Shown here: in pieces, positions 52,712-62,338 of the stretch
Layout of the letters: each line of letters opens with the position of its first letter
Numbering within the stretch: the stretch's first letter is position 1
DNA from: Bryobacterales bacterium
GTDB taxonomy: Bacteria > Acidobacteriota > Terriglobia > Bryobacterales > Bryobacteraceae
Direction: 5' to 3'
DNA length: 64,000 nt
Assembly: GCA_016789905.1 (NCBI GenBank)
Contig: JAEUQC010000087.1
Span: forward strand, 17,230 to 81,229
Translations under genes and position numbers: made by a program
The notes under the pieces: model-generated
What the model was told of the DNA's origin: nothing
The model's database searches: none
Seen by the model: the letters and a program-made list of their open reading frames with translations, nothing else

Positions 52712-53221
52712 GTGACTCGCGCCGCCATCCTCACTCAATTGCGTGAAAGGATTCTCTCCTTCGCGGCATCTCGTTTGATGAGGGGCTCTGGCGGCCCGGC
52801 TACCGCCGAAGACGTCGCCCAGGATACGCTCCTCGTGCTCGAAGAGAAGTACGCTCACGTGGAGGGGTTGGAGGATCTCGTGCCGCTCGCCATGCAAATC
52901 GCCCGCTACAAAATAATGGCGCTCCATACCAAATCCTCGCGCCGGGGCGAAGGCACGTCCATCCCCGTGGAAGACTTCCCTATCCCCGATCCCGCCGCCG
53001 ACCCCGAACAAATGCTCGAACGCCGCCAACGCCTCGACCGCCTGGAAACCGCCCTCCTCGCCCTCGGCGACCGCTGCCGCGATCTCTTCCGCCTTAAGCT
53101 CCAAGGCCTGAAATTCCCCGAAATTCAGCAAATCATGCATGCCGAGTCCATCAACACCGTCTACACCTGGGACCTCCGCTGCCGCAAACAACTCATCGAA
53201 CGAATGAAAGGGGGCCGCTAA
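52712..53221 (+). CDS. ECF-type RNA polymerase sigma factor
   Basis: A 169-residue protein starting with GTG at 52712, 6 bases after the selenoprotein stop. Region 2 is recognisable in TAEDVAQDTLLVLEEKYAHV with LVPLAMQIARYKIMA; region 4 in LLALGDRCRDLFRLKLQGLKFPEI (in parts) and NTVYTWDLRCRKQLIERM as the recognition helix. It resembles the small ECF sigma factors of Acidobacteriota. It overlaps the anti-sigma-like gene (TAATG), indicating co-translation with its likely inhibitor. Confidence 0.88.
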   Translation: MTRAAILTQLRERILSFAASRLMRGSGGPATAEDVAQDTLLVLEEKYAHVEGLEDLVPLAMQIARYKIMALHTKSSRRGEGTSIPVEDFPIPDPAADPEQMLERRQRLDRLETALLALGDRCRDLFRLKLQGLKFPEIQQIMHAESINTVYTWDLRCRKQLIERMKGGR

Positions 53222-54465
53222 TGGATCGCCAGGAAATCGACCGCCTCCTCGCCGAATACGCCACCGGCGGCCTCTCTGCCGCCGAAAAACAAAAACTCTT
53301 CGCCGCCGCCCTCCACCATCAGGACCTTTTCGATCAACTCATGGAGGAAGACTCCCTCCGCGAAGCTATCGAACTGCCCGGCGCGCGCAACCGCCTCATT
53401 GATTCTCTGCAGGAAGAAACCGTCAACGCCATGGACACCATGGCCCCCGCCGGCGCCGCCCCGGCTCGCGCCCGCGCGAAGGAAACTCCGTCCCGCCCCC
53501 GCCAGCCGCTCTGGCTCGCCTGGGCCTCTGGCATCGCCATCGTCCTCGTCTCGGGTGCTATCTCCTATGTCGCCTTTGACCGGCCTCTGCCCAAAGAAAT
53601 CGCCGCTGTCTTCACCCCCCGGCCCACTCCCAAAGAGTTCGTCCCGCCCCCCGCAGCCCCCGCCGCCGCCAAGCCCCGCGTGGCCAGCGTAGACCCGCCC
53701 CCAGCCATACCCGCCAGTGCGGGCTCTGGTTCCGCCGCCGCGCCCCCGCCCGTCAACATCCCCTTGCCCTCCGCCCCGCCGCCCGCGCCTGATCCGTCTA
53801 AAGAGAACAAAGTCGCCGGCGGCGTTTCCTCCGCCCGCGTCGAACGGGATCAAGTCCCAACCGGGTTCCGCGCCGCCGCCCCTTCCGCCAAAACAATTTC
53901 CGCCCCCTCGCCCGCGCCTGATCCGTCTAATGAAAACAAAGTCGCCGGCGACGTTTCCTCCGCCCGCGTCGAACGGGAGCAAGTTCTTACCGAGTTCCGC
54001 GCCGCCCCCGGCCAACAACAGTCCAAAGGCGGAGCCGCCCCTTCTCCCAAGCCAATCGCCGCGCCCCCGCCCCCCCGCCGCTCCGTCGCCGAAACGGTCG
54101 CCGTTGGCGCCGATTCCATCGGCCGTGTTGCCAAGTCCGAAGCCTCCGTCGAAGAACGCGCCAAGCTCGCCCAATCCCCTCCCACCCTCTGGCGCCTCGC
54201 CGCCGATGGCGTCTGGGTCCGCGTCCCCGCTAACGCCAAGGCCCCGCGCTCCGCCACGCTCGTCATCCGCTACTCGCCCGCAACGACGGCCAGTGTCACC
54301 GTTACTGACAGCAATGGCCGACGCCTCGTCCAGCGCCAGGGCCGCCCCGGCGTCGAACTGGAACTCCCCCTGCCGGCGCCGTCCGCGAACGCCACCGGAC
54401 TCACGCTCTCGATCAACGAAGGTCCCCGCTCCACCCCTTTCACAATTCTTTTTGAAGATCAGTGA
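53221..54465 (+). CDS. Membrane anti-sigma-like protein with Pro/Ala-rich periplasmic part
   Basis: A 414-residue protein. The cytoplasmic N-terminus (MDRQEIDRLLAEYATGGLSA) resembles the helical start of anti-sigma factors but lacks the zinc His-Cys motif. One membrane helix lies at about residues 96-118. The periplasmic part is rich in Pro and Ala and holds a 43-residue direct repeat (two copies of APDPS-x-ENKVAG-x-VSSARV, starting near residues 188 and 231). The C-terminal about 110 residues look like a small beta-domain (LWRLAADGVWVRVP, ATLVIRYSPATTASVTVTDS). Overlap with the sigma gene supports the assignment. Confidence 0.72.
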   Translation: MDRQEIDRLLAEYATGGLSAAEKQKLFAAALHHQDLFDQLMEEDSLREAIELPGARNRLIDSLQEETVNAMDTMAPAGAAPARARAKETPSRPRQPLWLAWASGIAIVLVSGAISYVAFDRPLPKEIAAVFTPRPTPKEFVPPPAAPAAAKPRVASVDPPPAIPASAGSGSAAAPPPVNIPLPSAPPPAPDPSKENKVAGGVSSARVERDQVPTGFRAAAPSAKTISAPSPAPDPSNENKVAGDVSSARVEREQVLTEFRAAPGQQQSKGGAAPSPKPIAAPPPPRRSVAETVAVGADSIGRVAKSEASVEERAKLAQSPPTLWRLAADGVWVRVPANAKAPRSATLVIRYSPATTASVTVTDSNGRRLVQRQGRPGVELELPLPAPSANATGLTLSINEGPRSTPFTILFEDQ

Positions 54466-54525
54466 AAGGCTTCCCGCCCCAACGTGATTCCCCAGTGAAG
54501 GCAACGCGCCAACACGGAGATCACA

Positions 54526-56772
54526 ATGAACAAGTCACTATCAGTCGTCGCCCTCGGCCTCGCCGCCCTGGGCATTTGGAAGCCACAGCCACTCGCCGCC
54601 GCCAGCACCCCCGGCGGCATGCTCTCCCGCATCGGCCCCGATGGCCAGGTCGATGCACCCTGCCCGCTTGAACACACCGCCGTCACCGCCGAAGTCCAAG
54701 GGCCCGTCGTCCGCGTCAAGGTCCGCCAAATCTTCCGCAACCCTACGGCCAACCCCTTGGAGGCCATCTATACCTTCCCCCTCGCCGCCACCGGCGCCGT
54801 TGACGATATGACCCTCCGCATCGGCGATCGCCTCGTCAAAGGCGCCATAAAGCGCAAGGAAGAGGCCCGCGCCATTTACGACGCCGCCCGTCGCCACGGC
54901 AAGCTCGCCGGCCTCCTCGATCAAAGCCGCCCCAACGTCTTCGTCCAATCCGTCGCCAACATCCCGCCCAATGCCAAGGTGGAAGTCGAAATCCAGTACG
55001 TCGAAACCCTCAAGTTCGAAGCCGGCAAATACGAGTTCGTCTTCCCCATGGTCGTCGGCCCCCGCTACTCGCCCAAACACAACCCCGGCGCCTTCCAGAA
55101 TCCCAAGTACGCCGCCCAGGGAACCCGCGCCGGCCACGACATCTCTCTCTCCCTCAAGCTCGACGCCGGTCTCCCCATCGATTCCGTTGACTCCACCACC
55201 CACGAAGTCCTCGTCGAAAACCGCACCGCCGCCGGAGCATTCATTAAGCTCCGCAACCAGAACGAAATCCCCAACAAAGACTTCATCCTCCGCTGGGACG
55301 TCACCGGACGCAAAGTCAACGATGCGCTGCTCACCCACCGCGGCCGCGACGGCCAAGGCTACTTCACCTTCGTCCTCGCCCCGCCCGATCAACCGGCGCG
55401 TGAAGACATCACGCCCAAAGAACTCGTCTTCGTCATCGACACCTCCGGCTCCATGCACGGCTTCCCGCTCGATAAGGCAAAGGAGGCCATGAACGCGGCT
55501 CTCGAAACCCTGAACCCGCGCGACACCTTCAATCTCATCAGCTTCTCCGGCGACACGCACATTCTCTTCCCCGCGCCCGTCTCGGCGTCGTATGAGAACA
55601 TCGCCCTCGCCAAACAGTTTCTCGCCGGCCGCCGCTCCGGTGGCGGCACGGAGATGATGAAGGCCATCCGCGCCGCGCTCGCTCCATCCGGCTCCCGCAC
55701 CCACGTCCGTGTCGTCTGCTTCATCACCGATGGCTACGTCGGCAACGATGCGGAGATCGTCTCCGAAATCCGCAAGCACCCAGAAGCTCGCGTATTCACC
55801 TTCGGTGTCGGCAGCTCCGTCAATCGTCACCTGCTCGATCAAATGTCCCTCCAGGGCCGGGGCGAAGTCGAATACGTCGGCCTCCAGGACGATGGCTCCG
55901 CCGCCGCCAGGCGTTTCCACGCCCGTGTCCAGGCACCATTGTTGACTGACATCCAACTCCACTTCCAGGGCCTCGCCGTCGACGAAATCTACCCCAAGCG
56001 CATCCCCGATCTCTTCAGCGCCAAGCCCGTCGTCATCAGCGGCCGTTACCGCGACGCTGGCCGGGGCTCCGTCAAAATTACGGGAAAAATGGGCGGCCAG
56101 CCGTTTGAGCGCACTGTCTCTATCGAACTCGCCGCCGCTGTTCAGCGCGAAGGCATCCGTTCCCTCTGGGCCCGCACCAAGGTTGGTGAACTGATGATCG
56201 AGGACCAAGCCGCCAACCGGGAAGCCATCACCGAACTAGGTCTGCGCTACGCGCTCATGACGCCCTTCACCTCCTTCGTCGCGGTCGAACATCAAACCAT
56301 CAGCGAAGCCGGGAAACTCCGCACCGTCGAAGTCCCCGTCGAAGTTCCCGAAGGTGTCGATGGCCGCATGGCCGGCGCCGAAATGAAGAACTATGCGGTC
56401 ACCGCGTCCGCGCCCGCCGGAGCCTTTGGCGGCGCTGCCTATCGCTCAAAAGTCGCCACCGATCAGGTCGCTTTGGCCCCTCCCCCTTCACGTCTGCCGG
56501 AAAAGGAGGAGCGTGACGTCCTGTCCGGCAGGCCCTCTGCCCAGCCGAAACTCACCCCGGAACTGATGGCCAAAACCAACTCCGCGGAAAAGGTTGGCGT
56601 CCGTCTCTTTCTCCTCGATGTCTCCCCGGCCACGCTCAATAAGCTGCGCGCCGCCGGCCTGCACATCATTGCTCAACCCGGCGGCGCCAAGCTCATTGTC
56701 GGCGAGATCATCGGCACAAAACTGATGGCTCTCGCCGCGCTTCAGGAGGTGCGGTTAATCGCCCCTCGCTAA
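54526..56772 (+). CDS. VIT and von Willebrand factor A domain protein
   Basis: A 748-residue exported protein (signal peptide about residues 1-26). The VIT domain spans about 45-180 (VKVRQIFRNPTANPLEAIYT, AIYDAARRHGKLAGLLDQSR, VANIPPNAKVEVEIQYVE). The VWA domain has the MIDAS Asp305-x-Ser307-x-Ser309 (FVIDTSGSMHGFPLDKAKEA) and ITDGYVGND. A further beta-rich part and a C-terminal about 150-residue tail follow. It resembles 'marine proteobacterial sortase target' proteins but ends without a sorting signal. It lies 60 bases after the anti-sigma-like gene and may be the output or sensor of that module. Confidence 0.9.
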   Translation: MNKSLSVVALGLAALGIWKPQPLAAASTPGGMLSRIGPDGQVDAPCPLEHTAVTAEVQGPVVRVKVRQIFRNPTANPLEAIYTFPLAATGAVDDMTLRIGDRLVKGAIKRKEEARAIYDAARRHGKLAGLLDQSRPNVFVQSVANIPPNAKVEVEIQYVETLKFEAGKYEFVFPMVVGPRYSPKHNPGAFQNPKYAAQGTRAGHDISLSLKLDAGLPIDSVDSTTHEVLVENRTAAGAFIKLRNQNEIPNKDFILRWDVTGRKVNDALLTHRGRDGQGYFTFVLAPPDQPAREDITPKELVFVIDTSGSMHGFPLDKAKEAMNAALETLNPRDTFNLISFSGDTHILFPAPVSASYENIALAKQFLAGRRSGGGTEMMKAIRAALAPSGSRTHVRVVCFITDGYVGNDAEIVSEIRKHPEARVFTFGVGSSVNRHLLDQMSLQGRGEVEYVGLQDDGSAAARRFHARVQAPLLTDIQLHFQGLAVDEIYPKRIPDLFSAKPVVISGRYRDAGRGSVKITGKMGGQPFERTVSIELAAAVQREGIRSLWARTKVGELMIEDQAANREAITELGLRYALMTPFTSFVAVEHQTISEAGKLRTVEVPVEVPEGVDGRMAGAEMKNYAVTASAPAGAFGGAAYRSKVATDQVALAPPPSRLPEKEERDVLSGRPSAQPKLTPELMAKTNSAEKVGVRLFLLDVSPATLNKLRAAGLHIIAQPGGAKLIVGEIIGTKLMALAALQEVRLIAPR

Positions 56773-57587
56773 TCTTCCAGTGTGATCTTCGGGCCGGCCT
56801 TCTTCTGGAGGCCGGCCATGGTTTCGGCCACCTTTCGTGCCAGTTCATGGAACGCCACGCCCGCGCTCAGCGGGTCCAGTGCCACTGGCCGCCCCGTGTC
56901 CCCGCCAATCCGCACCTGCGAATCCAGCGGCAGTTCCACCAGAAACGGAATCTGCATCGCTTCCGCCATCCGCCGTCCCCCGCCCATGCCAAACACGTCT
57001 ATCTTCTCGCCGCCCGGCGCGACGAGATAGCTCATGTTCTCCACCAGTCCGAGGATCGGCGTCTTCACCGTCCCGAACATATTTACTGCTTTGCGTGCGT
57101 CTTCCATCGCAACTTCGCTTGGCGTTGTCACCACCACAGCTCCCGAAATCGGCACGGTCTGCACGAGCGAAAGCTGTACGTCGCCCGTGCCCGGCGGCAG
57201 GTCGATCAGCAGGAAATCGAGTTGTCCCCAATCCACGCCGCGCAAGAACTGCTGCATCACCGAATGCAGCATCGGCCCGCGCCAGATAAGAGGCTTGTCG
57301 CCGGGGCTCATAAAGCCCATCGACATCAGCTTCACTCCATGCGCCTGCAGCGGTTGGATCTTCTCGCCGATCGCATGAGGGGACGAGCGTGTCCCCATCA
57401 TCAGCGGCACATTCGGGCCATAGACGTCGGCGTCCATCAGCCCCACACTGTGGCCTTGCGCCGCCAGCGCGATCGCCAGGTTGACGGAAACGGTGGTCTT
57501 CCCCACGCCGCCTTTCCCGGACCCGACCGCAATCAAATTCTTCACGCCCTCAACGGGCTGCAATGTTACGCCTGCAGGATTCATCAC
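56769..57587 (-). CDS. mrp: Mrp/NBP35-family iron-sulfur cluster carrier ATPase
   Basis: A 272-residue P-loop ATPase. The deviant Walker A is GSGKGGVGKTTVSVNLA, followed by LMDADVYGPNVPLMMG, LIDLPPGTGDVQLSLVQ and VTTPSEVAMEDARKAVNMF. The N-terminal DUF59 domain of many Mrp proteins is absent and the CxxC motif is not obvious, so this is a short variant. It probably loads iron-sulfur clusters onto target proteins. Start is ATG at 57587 or 57584. It overlaps the VIT/VWA 3' end by 4 bases. Confidence 0.9.
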   Translation of the reverse strand: MMNPAGVTLQPVEGVKNLIAVGSGKGGVGKTTVSVNLAIALAAQGHSVGLMDADVYGPNVPLMMGTRSSPHAIGEKIQPLQAHGVKLMSMGFMSPGDKPLIWRGPMLHSVMQQFLRGVDWGQLDFLLIDLPPGTGDVQLSLVQTVPISGAVVVTTPSEVAMEDARKAVNMFGTVKTPILGLVENMSYLVAPGGEKIDVFGMGGGRRMAEAMQIPFLVELPLDSQVRIGGDTGRPVALDPLSAGVAFHELARKVAETMAGLQKKAGPKITLED

Positions 57588-57700
57588 CTCCTATTGTGCC
57601 GCGAGTTGGACCCGCCGTTGTTCGGCCTGGCTTTCCCGTCGCCCACCTCATCCATGACTTCACCCACGCCAAACCAGACATGCAACACCAAAACATCTCC

Positions 57701-58190
57701 AACCCGAAAGCGGGTCACTTCCATCTGAACCCTGCCACAAGCGCCTCGCCGGAAAACCCCAAATGCAACCCAACTCCCGCCGGGACTTGCTTCAGCATGC
57801 CCCAAGACGCGCAACATCCCCAACCCGAAAGCGGGTCACTTCCATCTGAACCCTGCCACTAGCGCTTCGCCGGAAAACCCCACATGCAACACCAACCTCC
57901 CGCCGGGACTTGCTTCAGCATGTCCCAAGACGCGCAACATCCCCAACCCGAAAGCGGGTCACTTCCATCTGAATCCTGCCACAAGCGCCTCGCCGGAAAA
58001 CCCCAAATGCAACCCAACTCCCGCCGGGACTTGCTTCAGCATGTCCCAAAACGCGCAACATCCCCAACCCGAAAGCGGGTCACTTCCATCTGAACCCTGC
58101 CACAAGCGCCTCCTCGGAAAACCCCACATGCAACACCAACTCCCGCCGGGACTTGCTTCAGCATGTCCCAAAACGCGCAACATCCCCAAC
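57701..58190. repeat. Intergenic array of about four 122-bp tandem repeats
   Basis: The gene-free stretch 57588-58273 is mostly this array. AACCCGAAAG starts copies at 57701, 57822, 57945 and 58066, and a truncated copy begins at 58188: periods 121, 123, 121 and 122. Copies 1 and 3, and copies 2 and 4, resemble each other more (CCCAAATGCAACCCAAC against CCCACATGCAACACCAA), hinting at a 244-bp dimer unit. Each copy has a CCCG-AAAG-CGGG hairpin, CCCGCCGGG, and CTTGCTTCAGCATG. No real gene is supported in it, though short frames run through on both strands. It might be an RNA array or a protein-binding site array. Confidence 0.8.
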
Positions 58191-58273
58191 CCCACAACGG
58201 TGCGGCTTGAGCGGGTTCCAAATCGCAGGAAATCGCCGATCCGCAATAAACGCATTGCACCCCGTCGCGCGTT

Positions 58274-60253
58274 TTATTGTGCCGCTATCGCAATCCACCG
58301 CTGCTCGGCCTGCTTTTCCATCCGCCCGCGATCAGCCTCCAGCACGAACCCGTCTGCCACAAGAGCCCCGATCGCCGTCCGCACTTTCCCCATGTAATCG
58401 TCTTTGGAAACGTACCGTTCGGTAATCGACGGCCGCGGGTCCTTCTTCGCCAACCGCGCCTCCCGCGTCGCCGCGAACGCATGAAACCCGCCAATCAGGT
58501 TCGCCTGCTCGCCCGCCGCTCCCATCGCCGCATCCCGCAAGTTCCATCCCGTATAGGTCCCCAGCGGCACCGTCAGGTCCGGCATCCGAATCCCAGCCGT
58601 CTCGTTCCCGTCGCTATTCACCTGTGGCAACAAAGTCACGAACGGTTTGCCCGCCTTCGGCGGCTCAATCGTCGTGATCCCCTTCGTCCAGAACTCCGGC
58701 CCGTAATCCACGCGCCATGCCTGGTGCGGCGCCTTCGGCATTCGCACACCCGGAATCGCCGGAAAATGCACCGCTGTCATCGGTACCAACTCGCCTCTAT
58801 CAATCCGAGGCATCCTCGACGCCGGCGGCGCCTTGTCTTCTTTCACCCACGCCGTCATGTGCGTCAACAGCGCCCGCAGCACCGGCCGCGCATCCGCCGG
58901 ATTCGTCAAATACGCCGTCTCCGTCTTCCGTGGCGGAAACACGCCCGGTCCATGCTGCGTTCCGGCCAGGAAGTACACCCGCGAATCGCCATTCACGCCG
59001 TCGTCCTTCTTTCCATCCAAGCTCGTGTGAATCAACGCCGCCCCCCGCCCCCAATACTCGTGCGATCCGTTCGTGTAAAAAATCCGGGGCGTCACATTCA
59101 GGTCCCCGCTCCGCGCCAGCAGCCCGTCCGCCTCCCGCGTCTCCGGGTCCAGCATCCGCAGGTCCGCGAATGGAAAAACGTCGGTTGGATAATACGTCCC
59201 CGCCATCCGTCCCGACGTCCGCGACGGCTGCGCGAATCGCTGATTGAAGCTCCCGCGCCCCGCCCCGGCCACATGCGCCCACACACCGTCGAAAACCTTC
59301 TTCCCTTTCTCGTCCGCGTTGAACCCGTAGTAAAGAAACGTGCGCAAAAAGCGCCCCGATTGCGAGGTCCCGAATCCGATCGCCCGTTTCAGATACTGGT
59401 GTTGGTCACCCAACAGAATCAGCCCATCGTTCGTGTATTTCAAGAAACTAACCACGTCCCGTGTCGCCGCCATTCCCAGCCCCGCCACCGCCGGGTCCTG
59501 CGCCGTATAGATCGCTTCATAGAGCTTCCCCGGCGCGAACCCCGCCGCCATCTCCACCTGCGTGTTATCCACGAACTTCCATTGCGCCCGCGGAATCACC
59601 CGCCGCGGTCCGTCGGCCACATCGCGCACCAGCAGTTGCGTCCCCGGCGCGTCCGGGTCGGCCACCGCGTACGGCCTCATGCCCCGGTCGCTCAAAGAGA
59701 ACCGTGTCGCCTTTCCCGCTGGCACAAACTCACTCCGCACCAGCCCCCGCAGTCCCCCAATCACCGGAACCGAAATCTGCACGTTCCCCTGATCCGCGGG
59801 GATGTCGAACTGCCAACCCACCCACACCAGCGTGTATCCCTGTTCCAACAAAAACGCATCGCCGAACTCGGCTTCCGTCCGCGGATCTTTACTCCCCGCC
59901 GCGTAATTGAACGTGCTCAAAAGCCCCTTCCCGCCGCGATTGGAAACTTCATACAGCAGCACTCCATTGCCCATGCTTGGCATCCGGGGCTTCAGCACAT
60001 GCAGGTCCGCCGTGAACTCCACCAGCCCCTCTGCATTCTTCGGCGCCAGCGCAATGTCGCGTATCTGCTGGTTCGCCGCCAGTGCCGGGTCAATCCGGAA
60101 ATGCGCCTTTGCCAGTATGCGCTCATACGCTCCCGCCTTCCCGAACGCTCGCCCGTTCAAAACGTCGGTCCGTTCCTCAACGTAGATCTTGTGAATTGCG
60201 GCGCTGGCGCACATCGATACGGCCACCGCCGCGCAGCAAGCGCGGATCACCAT
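58274..60253 (-). CDS. Large alpha/beta hydrolase-domain protein (Abhydrolase_10-like)
   Basis: A 659-residue exported protein with signal MVIRACCAAVAVSMCASAA. It resembles the 'alpha/beta hydrolase domain' family (Abhydrolase_10): an N-terminal beta domain (GRAFGKAGAYERILAKAHF, LYEVSNRGGKGLLSTFN), a TLVWVGWQFDIP stretch, then the nucleophile region GFGTSQSGRFLRTFLYYG and late HFPAIPGVRMP and LNVTPRIFYTNGSHEYWGRG (in parts). The catalytic Ser is probably in SQSG. It is likely an exported esterase of unknown substrate. It ends inside the intergenic region after the tandem repeats. Confidence 0.85.
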   Translation of the reverse strand: MVIRACCAAVAVSMCASAAIHKIYVEERTDVLNGRAFGKAGAYERILAKAHFRIDPALAANQQIRDIALAPKNAEGLVEFTADLHVLKPRMPSMGNGVLLYEVSNRGGKGLLSTFNYAAGSKDPRTEAEFGDAFLLEQGYTLVWVGWQFDIPADQGNVQISVPVIGGLRGLVRSEFVPAGKATRFSLSDRGMRPYAVADPDAPGTQLLVRDVADGPRRVIPRAQWKFVDNTQVEMAAGFAPGKLYEAIYTAQDPAVAGLGMAATRDVVSFLKYTNDGLILLGDQHQYLKRAIGFGTSQSGRFLRTFLYYGFNADEKGKKVFDGVWAHVAGAGRGSFNQRFAQPSRTSGRMAGTYYPTDVFPFADLRMLDPETREADGLLARSGDLNVTPRIFYTNGSHEYWGRGAALIHTSLDGKKDDGVNGDSRVYFLAGTQHGPGVFPPRKTETAYLTNPADARPVLRALLTHMTAWVKEDKAPPASRMPRIDRGELVPMTAVHFPAIPGVRMPKAPHQAWRVDYGPEFWTKGITTIEPPKAGKPFVTLLPQVNSDGNETAGIRMPDLTVPLGTYTGWNLRDAAMGAAGEQANLIGGFHAFAATREARLAKKDPRPSITERYVSKDDYMGKVRTAIGALVADGFVLEADRGRMEKQAEQRWIAIAAQ

Positions 60254-60265
60254 GCAAATATTGGA

Positions 60266-61324
60266 TCACAACGGCAACGACGCCCGAGCCCGCAAATCCA
60301 GCCCCGCCACATCCCCCGCCCGCAGTTTCCTAAACGCCGCCGCGCCAATCATCGCCGCGTTATCGGTCGATAGCCCTGGGGTAGGGAAGTAGATCGGCAC
60401 CCCTATCCGCGATGCCGCCGCTGCCCGCCGCAGCCCAGCGTTGCACGCCACCCCGCCCGTGATAATCACGCTTTCCACCGCGTGCGCTTCCACCAGTTTG
60501 CCTATCCGCGACAGCAATTCGTCAATCACCGCTGCCTGAAAACTCGCTATCAAATCCAGCGTCGCCGCCGGCGTCACCGCCAGCCATTCTTCCACCGTCG
60601 CCGTCCCCCCCACGCGCCGCCGCGCCGCAATCTCTTCCTCCACCGCGTTCGCCTCCGTCCACCGCAGCACCGCCGTCTTCATTCCCGAAAATGAAAAGTC
60701 CAGCGCGTTCCCGCTCGTCATATGCGGCCGCGTGAACCGGACGCCCCTAGCGTTCCCATATGGCGCCAGCTTATCCAGAATCGGCCCGCCCGGATATGGA
60801 TACCCAAGCAGCTTCGCTACCTTGTCATAGGCCTCCCCCGCCGCGTCGTCCCTCGTCTTGCTGATCGCTTCATACGCGAAGTTCTCGCGTACATGATACA
60901 GGTGCGTGTGCCCCCCGCTCACGATCAGTGCCAGCGCCGGCAGTGCCGTCTGCGGATGTTCCAGCACCACCGCGTGTATATGGCCTTCCAAATGGTTTAC
61001 CGCCAGCAACGGCAACCCGTGCGCCATGCTGATCGCCTTCGCGTACGTCACTCCCACCAGCAACGAACCCAGCAATCCCGGCCCATACGTGCAGGCCACC
61101 GCGTCCAACTCTTTCCAACCCACCCCAGCCCTCGCCAGCGCCTCATCCACCACCGGCGTGATCGCCCGCATATGTTCCCGGCTCGCCAACTCCGGCACCA
61201 CGCCCCCGTACTTCTGGTGCGTCTCAATCTGCGAGGCCACCACGGAAGAAAGCACCGTCCGGCCGTCTTCCACCACCGCGGCCGCGGTCTCGTCACAAGA
61301 GGATTCAATAGCTAGGATGCGCAA
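60266..61324 (-). CDS. tsaD: tRNA N6-threonylcarbamoyladenosine transferase TsaD
   Basis: A 352-residue TsaD/Kae1 protein, normal length. Motifs: [35 protein letters not shown], and the metal-binding His111 and His115 in [10 protein letters not shown], plus [10 protein letters not shown] and [14 protein letters not shown]. It transfers the threonylcarbamoyl group to A37 of ANN-decoding tRNAs. It is divergent from queA, another tRNA-modification gene, with 17 bases between the starts. Confidence 0.97.
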   Translation of the reverse strand: MRILAIESSCDETAAAVVEDGRTVLSSVVASQIETHQKYGGVVPELASREHMRAITPVVDEALARAGVGWKELDAVACTYGPGLLGSLLVGVTYAKAISMAHGLPLLAVNHLEGHIHAVVLEHPQTALPALALIVSGGHTHLYHVRENFAYEAISKTRDDAAGEAYDKVAKLLGYPYPGGPILDKLAPYGNARGVRFTRPHMTSGNALDFSFSGMKTAVLRWTEANAVEEEIAARRRVGGTATVEEWLAVTPAATLDLIASFQAAVIDELLSRIGKLVEAHAVESVIITGGVACNAGLRRAAAASRIGVPIYFPTPGLSTDNAAMIGAAAFRKLRAGDVAGLDLRARASLPL

Positions 61325-61341
61325 GTTGATAGTCTGAAAGA

Positions 61342-62337
61342 TTGGATCTCTCAGCCTTTAATTATGAACTGCCCGAGGAGTTGATTGCCCAGAATCCTCC
61401 CGCCGAAAGAGACGGCGCCCGCATGTTGGTGCTTGATCGTGCCTCCCAGTCCTGGCAGGACCGTCAATTTCGAGACCTGCCCGCCTACCTCCAACAGGAC
61501 GATCTCCTCGTCTTCAACAACTCTCGCGTCTTTAAGTCCCGCCTTATCGGCCATCGCGCCGGCCACACCGGCCGCGTCGAGATCTTTCTCGCCGAACAAC
61601 TCGGCGACACCTGGCGCGCCCTCGTCCGCCCCGGCCGCAAACTCCCCGACGGCACCATCGTCGAATTCGCCCCCGGTTTCCACGCCATCGTCGAGGAGCG
61701 CCTTGAACACGGCGAACGCCGCGTCCGCCTCTACGCCGCCGATCAATGGCAAGCCATCGAAACCCACGGTCACGTCCCGCTCCCCCCTTACATCCGCCGC
61801 CCCGACGAAGCCGCCGACACCGAACGCTACCAGACCGTCTTCGCCCGCGAGCGCGGCAGCGTCGCCGCCCCCACCGCCGGCCTACACTTCACGCCCCAAA
61901 TCCTCCAACAGTGCCAGGCCGCCGGCGCCTCCCGCGCCGAGGTCACCCTCCACGTCGGCCTCGGTACGTTTCAACCCCTCCACTCCCAAACCGTTGAGGA
62001 GAACCAGCTCCACTCCGAACGTTTCCACGTCAACCCCATGGCCGCCCAGCAACTCGACGAAGCCCACCGCGTCATCGCCGTCGGCACCACCGCCGTCCGC
62101 ACTATCGAATCGTTCTATCGCTATGGCAACGCCGGCCAAACCAGCCTCTTCATTTATCCCGGCGTCGAATTCCGCCGCGTCAACGCCATGCTCACCAACT
62201 TCCATCTCCCCCAGTCCAGTCTCCTCGTGCTCATCTCCGCCTTCGCCGGGCACGATTTCGCCATGGCCGCCTACCGTCACGCCGTCTCCCACCGTTACCG
62301 TTTTTTCAGTTACGGCGATTGCATGTTAATCCTGTGA
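61342..62337 (+). CDS. queA: S-adenosylmethionine:tRNA ribosyltransferase-isomerase
   Basis: A 331-residue QueA starting with TTG at 61342, the only good start before the conserved [23 protein letters not shown] region (in parts). Other blocks: [54 protein letters not shown] and [32 protein letters not shown]. It makes epoxyqueuosine in tRNA. The next gene starts 1 base after its stop. Confidence 0.96.
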   Translation: MDLSAFNYELPEELIAQNPPAERDGARMLVLDRASQSWQDRQFRDLPAYLQQDDLLVFNNSRVFKSRLIGHRAGHTGRVEIFLAEQLGDTWRALVRPGRKLPDGTIVEFAPGFHAIVEERLEHGERRVRLYAADQWQAIETHGHVPLPPYIRRPDEAADTERYQTVFARERGSVAAPTAGLHFTPQILQQCQAAGASRAEVTLHVGLGTFQPLHSQTVEENQLHSERFHVNPMAAQQLDEAHRVIAVGTTAVRTIESFYRYGNAGQTSLFIYPGVEFRRVNAMLTNFHLPQSSLLVLISAFAGHDFAMAAYRHAVSHRYRFFSYGDCMLIL

Positions 62338-62338
62338 T

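Noticed and set aside
54541..56208. Long minus-strand frame opposite the VIT/VWA gene
   Set aside because: It is a mirror of the third-position G+C bias of the real gene, which has clear domains on the plus strand.
57884..58093. Small coding frames through the tandem repeats
   Set aside because: Frames exist on both strands only because the repeat unit lacks stops in some frames; there are no ribosome-binding sites and no recognisable domains.
57701..58190. Tandem repeats as a CRISPR array
   Set aside because: Units of about 122 bases are nearly identical along their whole length, so there are no short repeats separated by unique spacers, and no cas genes are present.
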